Translations under genes and position numbers: made by a program
Source of the DNA: Caproicibacterium sp. BJN0003
Lineage (GTDB): Bacteria; Bacillota; Clostridia; Oscillospirales; Acutalibacteraceae
Reading direction: 5' to 3'
DNA: 64,000 nt
NCBI RefSeq assembly: GCF_026314295.1
Contig: NZ_CP111108.1
Coordinates: 1,984,001 to 2,048,000, forward strand
Notes under the pieces: generated by a model
Told to the model about the DNA's origin: nothing
Database searches by the model: none
Seen by the model: only the letters and a program-made list of their open reading frames with translations
In this document: positions 45,164-54,968 of the stretch, piece after piece
How the letters are laid out: each line of letters starts with the position of its first letter
Numbering within the stretch: the first letter of the stretch is position 1

Positions 45164-47527
45164 TTCGACTTGCTCTCCTTTATTTGTTTTTTCAAAATCC
45201 TTGGAAATGGATTTTTCGACTGCTGTTTGTTTAACCAAATTGGTCTGTTCTTTGGGGTGGAAAAAGCGTAAGCGCAAAGCATTACTTACTACACATACGC
45301 TGCTGAGGCTCATGGCTGCCGCTCCGAACATCGGATTTAAAGTCCAGCCGAGTAATGAATAAAACACCCCTGCTGCGAGCGGAATTCCAATGGCATTATA
45401 AAAGAACGCCCAAAACAGGTTCATATGAATATTGCGGATCACCGCACGGGAAAGATCAATCGCGGTGACGGCATCCATCAAATCACTTTTCATGAGAACA
45501 ACATCGGCGCTTTCAATTGCAATATCCGTTCCTGCACCGATTGCAATTCCAACATCAGCACGAGCAAGTGCCGGCGCATCGTTGATTCCATCGCCTACCA
45601 TGGCGACTTTTCTTCCTTCCTCTTGCAGTTTGCGAATTTCGCGCTCTTTGTCTTGCGGCAGCACCTCCGCCACCGCCTGATCAATTCCAAGACTCTTTCG
45701 TACAGCCTCTGCTGTCTTCCGATGATCGCCAGTCAGCATTACAACCTTAAGTCCCATTTGCTGCACCGTGTGAATTGCCTCACGACTATTCTCTTTGGGA
45801 AGATCGGCTGCCGCGATTAATCCTAGCAACTGACCGTTTTGGGCAAAATAGAGCGGCGTCTTTCCTTGTGCTGCAAAAGCTTCCGCTTTTGGCTTTAGAT
45901 TCTCACAAGAAACACCTTCTCCTTCTAAGAAATCCGACGTTCCTGCAAGACAGTCAATCCCATTGAGCCGTGCGCGCAGTCCTCTGCCTGGAACTGCCTC
46001 AAACGTTTCCGGCGAGGTCAGTGAAATTTTCTGCTCTTCTGCCTTTCTTAGAATTGCCTGTGCCAGAGGATGCTCACTGCTTTGTTCCAAAGAAGCTGCT
46101 AATTTTAGGAATTCGTCTTCCGATAAACTTTGCTCCAAATCCACTAAGAGGTCCGTAATTTCCGGTTTTCCTCTGGTAATCGTTCCTGTCTTATCGAGAA
46201 CGACGGTATCCACCGAATGTGCATGTTCCAGCGCCTCAGCATTTTTATAGAGAACCCCAAGCTGTGCGCCACGTCCGGTTCCCACCATAATTGCCACCGG
46301 CGTTGCCAGTCCTAACGCACAGGGGCAAGAAATGACCAGTACCGCAATTCCGATAGAAAGTGCAAACTCCGGTGTCTGTCCGGAAAGCAGCCAAAAGAAT
46401 GCCGCAACGATTGCAATTAAAATTACCACTGGCACAAAGACAGCACTGATTCGATCTGCTAATTTGGCGATCGGCGCTTTGGAACTGCCTGCTTCCTCTA
46501 CTAAATGAATAATCTGACTAAGTGTTGTATCTTCTCCTACACGGGTCGCACGAAAAATCAATCGTCCGGAGCCGTTTACCGAAGCGGCAATCAAAGAATC
46601 CCCCGGATGTTTTTCTACCGGAATACTTTCTCCGGTTAGAGCACTCTGATCAACAGCCGAAGTTCCTTCTGTAATTTCACCATCTACCGGAATTCTCGCT
46701 CCAGGCTTAACAATCAACAGGTCCCCTTCTTTCACCTGTTCCAACGGAATGATTTTTTCTTTTCCGTTTTCAAAAAGAATAGCTGTCTGCGGACGCAAGT
46801 CCATCAATTTTTCTACGGCTTCTCCCGTTTTTCCGCGAGAGCGGGTCTCCAAATATTTTCCCAGCGTAATTAATGTTAAAATAGTTCCCGCCGATTCAAA
46901 ATAGAGGTCCATATGATACCGCATCACAAGAGCGCTATCGGAAACTCCAAGACCATATCCCATTCGGCAGATTGCAAAAATACCATACACCACAGCCGCC
47001 GTACTGCCTACTGCAATGAGCGTATCCATATTCGGCGCGCGGTGCCATAGGGAACGAAATCCCCGCTGATAATAAACCCTATTTAAATACATGATCGGCA
47101 ATGTAAGAAAGAGCTGTGTCATGCCGTAGCTGATCGAATTTTCGTATCCATTTAAAAAGCCCGGCAGCGGAAGTCCAGCCATATGCCCCATAGAAAGATA
47201 AAACAGCGGAACAAAAAACACAAAAGACCACAAAAGCCGATGCTTCATTTCTTTTAACTCAGAAGCAGAACGTTCTTTGATAGACTCCTGTGGCCTTTCT
47301 TTTTTCTCCCCATTTTTTACAATCGGAGAAGCTCCATATCCACCCTTTTCCACTGCTTCACAAATCGTTTTGTCATTAAGTTCCTGCTCTTTATAAGTGA
47401 CCTCCATTCTGCCGGAAAGAAGATTCACATTGCATTTTTCTACTCCCGGGAGCTTGCTGACTGCCTTTTCCACATGCGCTTGACAAGCAGCACAGGTCAT
47501 TCCAGTAACGTCAAATGTCTGTTTCAT
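44948..47527 (-). CDS. copA: Copper-exporting P1B-type ATPase with a C-terminal CopZ-like domain
   Basis: 859 residues. ATG 47527 is preferred (GGAGG five bases upstream). The N-terminal heavy-metal domain has G-M-T-C-A-A-C. Eight membrane helices include the Cu-binding C-P-C in I-S-C-P-C-A-L-G. The phosphorylation site is D-K-T-G-T-I-T, the S-E-H-P-L motif lies in the nucleotide domain, and the hinge is G-D-G-I-N-D-A-P. After the last helices a linker leads to an extra heavy-metal domain with M-M-C-A-H-C (about residues 789-859), which looks like a fused CopZ chaperone. It pumps Cu(I) out of the cytoplasm. It forms an operon with csoR. Confidence 0.95.
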   Translation of the reverse strand: MKQTFDVTGMTCAACQAHVEKAVSKLPGVEKCNVNLLSGRMEVTYKEQELNDKTICEAVEKGGYGASPIVKNGEKKERPQESIKERSASELKEMKHRLLWSFVFFVPLFYLSMGHMAGLPLPGFLNGYENSISYGMTQLFLTLPIMYLNRVYYQRGFRSLWHRAPNMDTLIAVGSTAAVVYGIFAICRMGYGLGVSDSALVMRYHMDLYFESAGTILTLITLGKYLETRSRGKTGEAVEKLMDLRPQTAILFENGKEKIIPLEQVKEGDLLIVKPGARIPVDGEITEGTSAVDQSALTGESIPVEKHPGDSLIAASVNGSGRLIFRATRVGEDTTLSQIIHLVEEAGSSKAPIAKLADRISAVFVPVVILIAIVAAFFWLLSGQTPEFALSIGIAVLVISCPCALGLATPVAIMVGTGRGAQLGVLYKNAEALEHAHSVDTVVLDKTGTITRGKPEITDLLVDLEQSLSEDEFLKLAASLEQSSEHPLAQAILRKAEEQKISLTSPETFEAVPGRGLRARLNGIDCLAGTSDFLEGEGVSCENLKPKAEAFAAQGKTPLYFAQNGQLLGLIAAADLPKENSREAIHTVQQMGLKVVMLTGDHRKTAEAVRKSLGIDQAVAEVLPQDKEREIRKLQEEGRKVAMVGDGINDAPALARADVGIAIGAGTDIAIESADVVLMKSDLMDAVTAIDLSRAVIRNIHMNLFWAFFYNAIGIPLAAGVFYSLLGWTLNPMFGAAAMSLSSVCVVSNALRLRFFHPKEQTNLVKQTAVEKSISKDFEKTNKGEQVEMKKVIAVEGMMCAHCQAHVKEALEKVPGVEKAEVSLENKNAVLTLKEEVADTALQEAVKEAGYEPGKVEAD

Positions 47528-47556
47528 TGGTTCCTCCAAATTTTATTAAGCAAGTT

Positions 47557-47613
47557 TATCCCCCACCCACGGGGGGTGTATTATTATTATACTAATATTG
47601 TTTTAAAAATCAA
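47557..47613 (-). promoter_or_regulatory. copA promoter with CsoR-type operator
   Basis: Reading leftward: TTGATT (47608-47613), a 16-bp spacer, TATAAT (47586-47591). A C-run/G-run dyad (TATCCCCCACCCACGGGGGG on the + strand, 47557-47582) follows directly. CsoR operators are such C-rich/G-rich dyads near the promoter, so copper-dependent derepression is expected. Confidence 0.78.
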
Positions 47614-47649
47614 CCCTTTGTCATAAAGTTTTTGCATTTCCGTATAAAA

Positions 47650-47680
47650 AAGCCTGCCGAAGATTTTTATTCAGCAGGTC
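47650..47680 (-). terminator. Terminator after glgB
   Basis: CCTGCTGAA/TTCGGCAGG arms pair in the leftward direction and are followed by CTTTTTT. It begins about 10 bp after the glgB stop codon and keeps glgB transcription out of the copA promoter. Confidence 0.8.
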
Positions 47681-47689
47681 TTCTTTTAT

Positions 47690-49537
47690 TTATGATTCCC
47701 GACATTTAAAAATACATCCGCAAAAAGGCGGAAGATCCACCAAAAGGCATTGTCGCATACCGCGTCGGCAGGAAGATTTTGTGAGATTTTTATGGCCATT
47801 TCCATTATAGCGAAATTCGTCTGTTGTAAAAATTTCTTCGTAATCTCCCTGTTCTTCAACAGGAAGAGCATAATCTACCGCCGGACGATCTGAAAAATTC
47901 AAAGCAATATAGAGCTTTTCATGAGATTTTCCGTTTACACTTTTGCGCGAATAAGAAAAAATACAGCGGCAGGCATTTGTTAGATCTGCCCAATGAAATC
48001 CATCCGGATTAAAATCACTTGATGAAAGAGACGGATGGCTGATATAAAATTTTTGAAGATCTCGGAAAAAATGATGAAATGCGTCATGCTTAGGATAGGT
48101 GAGCAAGTTCCAACCAAGTTCTGCATTTTCATCCCATTCTTTAAACTCAGCCAGTTCACAGCCCATAAAGGTGAGCTTTTTCCCAGGATGGGTAAAAAGA
48201 TAAAGATAGAGAAGCCGAAGCTGCGGAAATTTATTTTCATAGCTTCCATAGATCTTATCAATGATCGTTTTCTTTCCATGGACTACTTCATCATGAGAAA
48301 ACGGCAGCAAAAAAATATCCTGATAAAAATAACTGATCGAAAAAGTAATCCGCTCCGCAAAATTTTTGCGTTCTGCCGGTGTTTTCATCATGTAATCGAA
48401 CGTATCGTTCATAAAGCCCAGATCCCATTTATAATCAAATCCGAGTCCCCCATAAACTACGGGAGCCGTCACTTTCGGAAAATTTGAAGAATCCTCTGCA
48501 ATCAAAAGACAATCCGGATGGCGCTGCTGCATTTCATAATTCGTATTCTTTAAAAACCAAACGCCAGCTTCATTAACACCATGGTCTTCTTGTCCGTTCT
48601 GATAAAGCATTCTGGAAACCGCATCATATCGAATCCCGTCAAAATGGAAAACAGTCAGCCAAAAATCAACTGCCGATTTTAAAAAGCTAAGCACATGCGA
48701 TTTCGTAAAATCAAAAAAGATGGTCCCCCACTCACTGCAGCGCAAATCTTTATTTTCACTCTCGTAAAGATAAGTACCGTCATACTGATGAAGCGCATAA
48801 AAATCACTGACAAAATGTGCGGGCACAAAATCCATCAGAACCCCAAGTCCTGCCTGATGACACTGATCAACGAGCTTCATAAGCTGCTGCGGTGTTCCAT
48901 AGCGGGAAGTTGCGCTGTAATATCCGGTCACCTGATATCCCCAACTTGCATCCAGCGGATATTCAGTCAACGGCAAAAATTCCAAATGGGTGTATCCCTG
49001 TTCTTTTGCATAAGGAATCAAGATTTCTGCTAATTCGTCATAATTGTAAAACCGCTCGTCCCCTTTTTTCCCAGTCTTGATTTTCCAAGACCCAGCATGG
49101 ACTTCATAAATAGAAAGCGGTGCATTATAATATTTTTCCGTCTGTTTCCGCTTTTTTAGCCATTCTTCGTCCTGCCATTTATAGTTTTTTAAATCACAGA
49201 CAATCGACGCTGTGTTTGGTCGCACCTCACTTTGAAAAGCAAATGGATCAATTCGGTCATATATTTTTCCATCCTGTGTCTCGATTTGATATTTATACAT
49301 CTGCTTTTCTTTGGCACAATGAGAAAAAAGGCTCCAAAAGCCATAGGAATCCCGCTCCATTAAAATCGGATTCCAATCAGTACATTCTGACAAAAGAGAA
49401 ACACTCTTTGCACCTGGTGCAAATACTGTAAAGCGAACTCCTTCTTGCCCCTTTTCGTTAACAAGATGTGCACCTAAAGTTCGATAGGCGTCGCAGCTTT
49501 CTCCCCGCAGATATTGTTTCAAAGATTCTTTTTCCAA
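47690..49537 (-). CDS. glgB: 1,4-alpha-glucan branching enzyme
   Basis: 615 residues from a TTG preceded by AAGGGGG. An N-terminal carbohydrate-binding module (about 18-120) precedes a GH13 barrel with L-T-E-Y-P-L and W-G-Y-Q-V-T-G-Y-Y, the nucleophile in G-I-R-Y-D-A-V, the acid in L-I-A-E-D-S and the third acid in S-H-D-E-V. It makes alpha-1,6 branches in glycogen. No other glg gene is nearby. The C-terminal beta domain is short and cysteine-rich at its end. Confidence 0.93.
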   Translation of the reverse strand: MEKESLKQYLRGESCDAYRTLGAHLVNEKGQEGVRFTVFAPGAKSVSLLSECTDWNPILMERDSYGFWSLFSHCAKEKQMYKYQIETQDGKIYDRIDPFAFQSEVRPNTASIVCDLKNYKWQDEEWLKKRKQTEKYYNAPLSIYEVHAGSWKIKTGKKGDERFYNYDELAEILIPYAKEQGYTHLEFLPLTEYPLDASWGYQVTGYYSATSRYGTPQQLMKLVDQCHQAGLGVLMDFVPAHFVSDFYALHQYDGTYLYESENKDLRCSEWGTIFFDFTKSHVLSFLKSAVDFWLTVFHFDGIRYDAVSRMLYQNGQEDHGVNEAGVWFLKNTNYEMQQRHPDCLLIAEDSSNFPKVTAPVVYGGLGFDYKWDLGFMNDTFDYMMKTPAERKNFAERITFSISYFYQDIFLLPFSHDEVVHGKKTIIDKIYGSYENKFPQLRLLYLYLFTHPGKKLTFMGCELAEFKEWDENAELGWNLLTYPKHDAFHHFFRDLQKFYISHPSLSSSDFNPDGFHWADLTNACRCIFSYSRKSVNGKSHEKLYIALNFSDRPAVDYALPVEEQGDYEEIFTTDEFRYNGNGHKNLTKSSCRRGMRQCLLVDLPPFCGCIFKCRES

Positions 49538-49614
49538 TTTTCGGCGCCCCCTTCTTTTTCTTTATCATAACATGCCCGAAAAAAAAGTAAAGCAAATATT
49601 TCTACTCAAGAATT

Positions 49615-50421
49615 TTAAGAAAGACAATACTTTTCCACTGCCTTTGCAACCCCGTCTTCATCATTGGAAAGCGTAACATCATTCGCTACTTCCAATACCG
49701 GTTTTTGAGCATTTTTCATTGCGACCCCTAATCCAGCATACTCGATCATTGAAACGTCATTAAATCCATCCCCACAAGCCATCAGTTTCTCACGGTCCCA
49801 CCCAAGATGGTTTAAAAGTGCCTGAAGGGCTTTTGCTTTATTTCCTCCCAACGGCATAAATTCCATATAATATGGATCGCTTCGATAAACGCTGCACTGC
49901 GAAAATTCCTTTTGTGCTTTTGAGATCAATTTTTGAATGACCGGTGGATCTGCCGCCATCAAAAATTTATAGATTGGAAACTGAATTGCAGCCGAAAGCT
50001 CTTTACATTCTTTAATCTTCATATGATTGACAGAAGCATCAAACCGTGCATAACGACTTTCCGACTGTTGTGTGATAAGCTGATCTTCGTGATAAACCAC
50101 CATCGTCACATCATTTTCGACGCCAAAGGCACAAAGCTTTGGAATTAAGTTTTGTGGCAGAAATTCCTCATAAAGATTTTCGCCTGTAGCGCAATCATAA
50201 ATCCGTCCTCCATTACAGGCAGCAACATATCCACCAAACTGCGGCAGCTTTAAAAGATCTGCAATGGGCCTAACCCCCGGCACCGGTCTTCCGGAAGTAA
50301 GCGCAATTCTAACTCCTGCCTCTTGCGCACGCAGAAGAACCTTTTTCGTATAATCCGTCACCTTTTTTTCGGTAGTCATAAGTGTCCCATCTAAATCCAG
50401 TGCCAACAATCGATACCGCAT
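49615..50421 (-). CDS. Cof-type HAD-IIB phosphatase
   Basis: 268 residues after AAAAGGAGAAGATT. Motif I is L-A-L-D-L-D-G-T-L, motif II L-T-S-G-R, motif III near G-G-N-K-A, and motif IV G-D-G-F-N-D. The type IIB cap lies between motifs II and III. Such proteins dephosphorylate sugar phosphates, flavin precursors or other small phosphates; the substrate is unknown. It lies upstream of glgB on the same strand and may be co-transcribed with it. Confidence 0.88.
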   Translation of the reverse strand: MRYRLLALDLDGTLMTTEKKVTDYTKKVLLRAQEAGVRIALTSGRPVPGVRPIADLLKLPQFGGYVAACNGGRIYDCATGENLYEEFLPQNLIPKLCAFGVENDVTMVVYHEDQLITQQSESRYARFDASVNHMKIKECKELSAAIQFPIYKFLMAADPPVIQKLISKAQKEFSQCSVYRSDPYYMEFMPLGGNKAKALQALLNHLGWDREKLMACGDGFNDVSMIEYAGLGVAMKNAQKPVLEVANDVTLSNDEDGVAKAVEKYCLS

Positions 50422-50549
50422 AATCTTCTCCTTTTCATTTCTTCTTTCATCTTACAGAATTTATTTCTTCTATGCAATGGAATCATTTCACGAAGGATTC
50501 TTTTCTGTGGATTGATTTTTGTGCAAAACTGAAATCCTTTTTCAAAAGT

Positions 50550-50578
50550 TTGCAGGAAAATTTCTTCTATGTTATAAT
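50550..50578 (+). promoter_or_regulatory. Promoter of the rightward HAD phosphatase gene
   Basis: TTGCAG (50550-50555), a 17-bp spacer and TATAAT (50573-50578) end 40 bp before the start codon. Confidence 0.75.
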
Positions 50579-50618
50579 TGCAAAGATTCTTATTCTTATA
50601 AAAAGGAGACGACCAGAA

Positions 50619-51299
50619 ATGCCGCAAAAGCCTCTTTATCATGCCGTAATTCTGGACTTTGACGGCACTGTCTGCGCAACCGGAGAGGGAATTATTTATT
50701 CTGTAAAACAGGTACTGAGCACCATGGGATATCCGATTCCATCCCCTGTTGTTCTTCAAAAGTTTATTGGGCCGCCCCCAGTATACAGCTATATGACATT
50801 CTGCGGTATGCCAAAAGCAGAAGCAGAAAAGGCACTCCTTCTTTTCCGAAAGATTTACAATGAAGAAGGCTGGCATCGCACAAAAGCTTATCCTAACATG
50901 GATGATCTGCTGAAAGATCTCGATCGTTGTGGTGTTAAGATCTGCACTGCCAGCAGCAAGCCAATTCGTCAAATTGAAAGACTTCTACAAAAATTTCATC
51001 TGAGACAATATTTCTGCGGAATCGAAGGAGTAGATGAAACAAACGAAACGAAACGTGGTGCGGACAAGCCTACTCTGATTCGCGATGCAATGGCTTGTTG
51101 TGGAGTTACAGATCCTCAAAAGGCTGTGATGATCGGCGACACGCACTTTGATGTAGAAGGTGCAAAAGAAGTGGGAATTCCTTTTATTGGTGCTGCTTAT
51201 GGGTATGGGGGAAGAAAAGAGCTCTTAGACGCCGGCGCCTCTGTACTTGCAGATTCTGTAAAAGCACTTTACCCGCTTCTCTTTTCAGACAACGTTTAA
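50619..51299 (+). CDS. HAD-IA phosphatase (phosphoglycolate phosphatase/PpaX-like)
   Basis: 226 residues. The start at 50619 follows AAAAGGAGACGACCAGAA; the longer frame crosses the promoter. Motif I is L-D-F-D-G-T-V, the helical cap follows, motif II is T-A-S-S-K, and motif IV is M-I-G-D-T-H-F-D-V-E-G-A-K. Phosphoglycolate or pyrophosphate/nucleotide phosphatase activities are typical. It is divergent from the Cof-type gene. Confidence 0.87.
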   Translation: MPQKPLYHAVILDFDGTVCATGEGIIYSVKQVLSTMGYPIPSPVVLQKFIGPPPVYSYMTFCGMPKAEAEKALLLFRKIYNEEGWHRTKAYPNMDDLLKDLDRCGVKICTASSKPIRQIERLLQKFHLRQYFCGIEGVDETNETKRGADKPTLIRDAMACCGVTDPQKAVMIGDTHFDVEGAKEVGIPFIGAAYGYGGRKELLDAGASVLADSVKALYPLLFSDNV

Positions 51300-51337
51300 A
51301 ATTATAATTTTTTGCTTTCAAAATAAATTCTCATACA

Positions 51338-51367
51338 AAAAAGGTCCAGCTTTCGCTGGACCTTTTT
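51338..51367. terminator. Bidirectional terminator
   Basis: A perfect 13-bp stem AAAAAGGTCCAGC/GCTGGACCTTTTT with a 4-nt loop lies between the convergent HAD and deacetylase genes. A and T runs on both sides allow termination both ways. Confidence 0.92.
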
Positions 51368-51388
51368 ATTATTACTTTTTTATCAAAA

Positions 51389-52459
51389 CTATCCAAACTT
51401 CTTCTTGCTCTCATCAGAAACGGTAAAATAAGGGTTGTCATTCAAAGCCTGCATCAAAATTGGCAATGTCTCATGCATACAATATCCATGCGTAGGGTCA
51501 AGCGTTCCATCCAATGCCTTAAAGGTATATCCTTCTCCCTGCGCCTCTGGAATAACTCGTTTCAGCGCCTCTATTGTCGCGTCTTTTCCATCGATATTAT
51601 GCATTAAAATAATATTGCAATCCTTATGAATAGCCCTCATTATATTAGTGTAAAGCGTATCGGCATTTTGAGCTATATCAGCATTCGCATCACCAGAACT
51701 GCCATCCCAATCATAATAGATAAATCCACGGCGAATCATTTCCTTAATAATCTTCTGCCGTGTCTCGTTCAACTTACCGCCACCATCACTGCCACCTGGG
51801 AACCGAAAGAATCGCGGAGCTACCCCAGTAACGGATTTAATTTTTTCATACATTTGGTTAAAATCATCAAGGTATGCTTCTACTGAAGAATAAATGTTCG
51901 CATAGATATGGCTGTACGAATGGATTCCGACCGCATGTCCTTTTTCAACACAGGTTTTCATTAGGTCTTGATAGCCATTCGTAAGCGGCTGAGCAGTATC
52001 AAAAAAAGTAACCTTTGCTTGATATTGATCCAATACATCCAGCAGCGGCTGTGTCAGCACGCTGGGACCATCATCAAAAGTCAGGTAGACTGTTTTTGAT
52101 TCCGGAGCTTTCAGCTTTCCACCATTCAGCGGCATTTGGGCATAAAGATCCGGATATAAAGCCTCATAGCCTGTCAGATTATCTCCCGCAGCAATTTTAC
52201 CATCTTTTCCTTCAACAGCAGCTGCCGTCTGTATGGTACCATCGGAAGAAGACAATTGTGTTTCAGAAACAGAAACATTTCCACTATCAACACTTGCTAC
52301 ACCATTTTCTCCATTAGGCTGTACGAGTTTATTGATAGCCAAAACGATCCCAATAACTGCAACTATAATTACCACACAAACAACAACAATGACTGTCCTA
52401 CGGATTAGCAATTTTTTCCGTCTGCGGCCATGGTAATCATGCTGCACTTTGCTTACCAT
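51389..52459 (-). CDS. Polysaccharide deacetylase, membrane-anchored
   Basis: 356 residues after AGGAGG. A basic N-terminus (R-R-R-K-K) and one membrane helix (about 21-44) predict an extracellular enzyme on a signal anchor. A Ser/Thr/Gly-rich linker follows. The NodB domain has T-F-D-D-G-P (metal and base Asp), H-S-Y-S-H (metal His pair), F-R-F-P-G-G-S and a final L-M-H-N. It should remove N-acetyl groups from peptidoglycan or an exopolysaccharide, as PgdA-type enzymes do. Confidence 0.9.
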   Translation of the reverse strand: MVSKVQHDYHGRRRKKLLIRRTVIVVVCVVIIVAVIGIVLAINKLVQPNGENGVASVDSGNVSVSETQLSSSDGTIQTAAAVEGKDGKIAAGDNLTGYEALYPDLYAQMPLNGGKLKAPESKTVYLTFDDGPSVLTQPLLDVLDQYQAKVTFFDTAQPLTNGYQDLMKTCVEKGHAVGIHSYSHIYANIYSSVEAYLDDFNQMYEKIKSVTGVAPRFFRFPGGSDGGGKLNETRQKIIKEMIRRGFIYYDWDGSSGDANADIAQNADTLYTNIMRAIHKDCNIILMHNIDGKDATIEALKRVIPEAQGEGYTFKALDGTLDPTHGYCMHETLPILMQALNDNPYFTVSDESKKKFG

Positions 52460-52572
52460 TAAAAGTCCTCCTAAAAATTTGCTAAAAAGTTCTTTTGTAA
52501 AATAATTCCTTTTTTAAAGTATAGCCTCTTTTTTGACATGTTTCTACAATCGTATCAAAATTGTATCTATTT

Positions 52573-53346
52573 TTACACATGAATTCGCGGCCGGTACCGA
52601 TGAATTTCTTTTTCTGCCACATATCCCACTTTTCCGCGTCCATTTTCAGCTGGTTCAAAAATAATATCAAAAAGGTTTAAAGACCTGACGAACTGTGTCA
52701 GTTTTTTAAAGCCATAATTGCGGGAATCAAAGTCCGGATAACGACGGGCGAGCATATTGCCAATATCACTGATCGGCAAACGTCCATCCTCATCTGATGC
52801 ATCTCTTACCATAGAAAGGATTGCCGCCGCAATCACTTCTTTAGAAGTTACCTCAGCTACTGGCTGTATCTTCGGTGTATTTGCAGAATCATCTCCGTCA
52901 TCCGTTGCTTCCTGCGCCAAAACCTCCAAATAGCGAAAGCGGTTACAGGCTGCAATAAAGGGTGCCGGTGTTTTCTTTTCTCCCATCCCGATTACTTCCA
53001 TCCCGCCTTCCCGCAAACGAGAAGCAAGACGAGTAAAATCGCTGTCACTGCTGACAAGACAAAATCCTTCTATATTACCGGAATACAAAATATCCATGGC
53101 ATCAATGATCATCGCTGAATCCGTGGCATTCTTTCCTGTTGTATAACCATACTGCTGAATCGGCGTAATGGAATAGCTGAGAAGAACACTCTTCCAGGAA
53201 CCGAGTGAAGGTTTCGTCCAGTCCCCGTAAATTCTTTTATAAGTAGCAATCCCACTATTGGTCACTTCGTCTAAGATATAACGAATATATTTTTCAGATA
53301 CATTATCAGCATCAATTAATACTGCAAATCGATTTTCCTGGTTCAT
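52573..53346 (-). CDS. NYN domain protein with OST-HTH/LOTUS domain
   Basis: 257 residues. The N-terminal PIN-like NYN nuclease fold (about 5-150) shows V-L-I-D-A-D-N, A-T-D-S-A-M-I-I-D-A-M and S-S-D-S-D-F-T-R-L, which supply the acidic metal ligands. The C-terminal region (about 165-250) resembles an OST-HTH/LOTUS RNA-binding module (P-I-S-D-I-G-N-M-L-A-R-R-Y-P-D-F-D). Bacterial NYN-LOTUS proteins are presumed RNases; the target is unknown. Confidence 0.85.
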   Translation of the reverse strand: MNQENRFAVLIDADNVSEKYIRYILDEVTNSGIATYKRIYGDWTKPSLGSWKSVLLSYSITPIQQYGYTTGKNATDSAMIIDAMDILYSGNIEGFCLVSSDSDFTRLASRLREGGMEVIGMGEKKTPAPFIAACNRFRYLEVLAQEATDDGDDSANTPKIQPVAEVTSKEVIAAAILSMVRDASDEDGRLPISDIGNMLARRYPDFDSRNYGFKKLTQFVRSLNLFDIIFEPAENGRGKVGYVAEKEIHRYRPRIHV

Positions 53347-53400
53347 AATTTCCTTTCTTTGTTATAACAAATTTTTATCTTAATCGTAATTTTCTATTTT

Positions 53401-54495
53401 TTATTCTTTTTCTTTTAGAAACATTTGGAAAGCACTTGGTAACGCAAATTTTCGGCTGCGTTCATTCGGCGAAGCCCATACCATCATTCCGCAAGTTTGT
53501 TCCACAATGATACGGTAGGCAGTCATATGCCATTCCACATGAGTAAAAATATGCTTTGCAGAACCGATCAGAGAAATTCGCAAAGGCTCAACTCCCCATG
53601 CACGAGTGGCCTCGATTGCTTCCTCCTGCGTAAGAGTTCCCGGAACATTAGGCAACTCCCACAACCCAGCCAAAAGCCCTTTTGACGGGCGGCGCAAAAG
53701 TCCGATTTTATCGTCCCGCTCCAGCAAAAAGACCGTCTTTTCTTCGATTTTGCGCGGTTTCTTCGGCGACTTAAAGGGTAACAATCCTGTTTTCCCCTGC
53801 TTTAGTGCCCCACAAATCTTTTTTACCGGACAAATTTCACATTTAGGCAACCCATTAGGAACACAAACAATCGCTCCAAGCTCCATCAACGCCTGATTAT
53901 AAATACCGCTTTTTTCTCCCGGCATAAATTTTCCCAATGTGTCTTCCCAATCTCTTTTTACTGCTAAATCCGCAATATCCCGCTCATCTGCGCAAATACG
54001 GGAAAGCACCCGCAGGACATTGCCATCTACAGCCGGCACTGGTTGACAAAATGCAATTGAAGCAATTGCTCCCGCCGTATAAGAGCCTATTCCCGGCAGA
54101 TCTAAAAGGCTTTCATATTGCTGCGGCAATTCTCCGTTATAATCTTCCACAATTCTAATCGCGGCTTTTTGAAGGTTACGAACACGACTATAATATCCCA
54201 ACCCTTCCCAAAGTTTCAGCAACTGATCTTCTTGTACTTTGGCAAGATCATAAACGGTAGGAAGTTCTTTCATAAACCGGATAAAATAATTTTTTACTGC
54301 CTCAACACGAGTCTGTTGAAGCATAATTTCACTGACCCAAACGCGATAAGGGGTGATTTCATGGCGCCATGGAAGGTCTCTGGCATTTTTTCCAAACCAC
54401 GGCAATAAAATCTGTGGCAAAGATTCTATAATTGCATCTTTTGATTTTCTTTCTTCTAAATCCATCCCGGATCGTTTTTCTTCTGAACGATTCAT
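53401..54495 (-). CDS. mutY: A/G-specific adenine DNA glycosylase
   Basis: 364 residues. The helix-hairpin-helix reads L-P-G-I-G-S-Y-T-A-G-A, and the catalytic Asp lies in P-A-V-D-G-N-V. The [4Fe-4S] cysteines are C-X7-C-X2-C-X5-C (first spacer one residue longer than in E. coli). A C-terminal NUDIX-like domain recognises 8-oxoguanine. It removes A opposite 8-oxoG. The start overlaps the ThrE small-subunit stop codon by 4 nt. Confidence 0.95.
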   Translation of the reverse strand: MNRSEEKRSGMDLEERKSKDAIIESLPQILLPWFGKNARDLPWRHEITPYRVWVSEIMLQQTRVEAVKNYFIRFMKELPTVYDLAKVQEDQLLKLWEGLGYYSRVRNLQKAAIRIVEDYNGELPQQYESLLDLPGIGSYTAGAIASIAFCQPVPAVDGNVLRVLSRICADERDIADLAVKRDWEDTLGKFMPGEKSGIYNQALMELGAIVCVPNGLPKCEICPVKKICGALKQGKTGLLPFKSPKKPRKIEEKTVFLLERDDKIGLLRRPSKGLLAGLWELPNVPGTLTQEEAIEATRAWGVEPLRISLIGSAKHIFTHVEWHMTAYRIIVEQTCGMMVWASPNERSRKFALPSAFQMFLKEKE

Positions 54496-54959
54496 TCTTC
54501 TCCTGTTCCCGTCTGTTTTTTAGAAAGGCGCTGCGTACGAATATTGACAAAAAGGCGCATCGTGGAAGAAACTAAAAGCACCCCAATTGCGAGCGAACCT
54601 GCAATCCCTAAAGTGTGCATTCCTGTCTCTAAGAATAAGTTTGTATTTCCTGAAATTGCATACTCCATTGTTTGATAGATTCCGCTTCCCGGCACCATCG
54701 GCAGCATAGAAATAATCAAGAATCCGGTAACCGGACATTTATTTATGCGCGCCATGAGTTCAGCATATGCCGAAAATGCAACTGTTCCAAAGAAATACTG
54801 TAGAAGATCATTGTGAATCGGCTGAAAAAGCAAAAAAACGAACCATCCAAGTGTTCCGCCAAGCGCCGCAAAGAACATATTCTTCCCTTTTAAATGGACT
54901 CGATAACAATAAGCAAAGCACATAATAAAGCTATAAAGACAAGGGAGATAATCCATCAT
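54492..54959 (-). CDS. Threonine/serine exporter, small subunit (ThrE_2/DUF3815)
   Basis: 155 residues, about five membrane helices, AGGAGG ahead of a double ATG. The block G-S-G-I-Y-Q-T-M-E-Y-A-I is typical of the ThrE_2 half. In actinobacterial ThrE this part is fused to the DUF1212 part; here the two are separate adjacent genes, the common arrangement in Firmicutes. Export of Thr or Ser is inferred from the family only. Confidence 0.85.
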   Translation of the reverse strand: MMDYLPCLYSFIMCFAYCYRVHLKGKNMFFAALGGTLGWFVFLLFQPIHNDLLQYFFGTVAFSAYAELMARINKCPVTGFLIISMLPMVPGSGIYQTMEYAISGNTNLFLETGMHTLGIAGSLAIGVLLVSSTMRLFVNIRTQRLSKKQTGTGEE

Positions 54960-54968
54960 GTTGCCTCC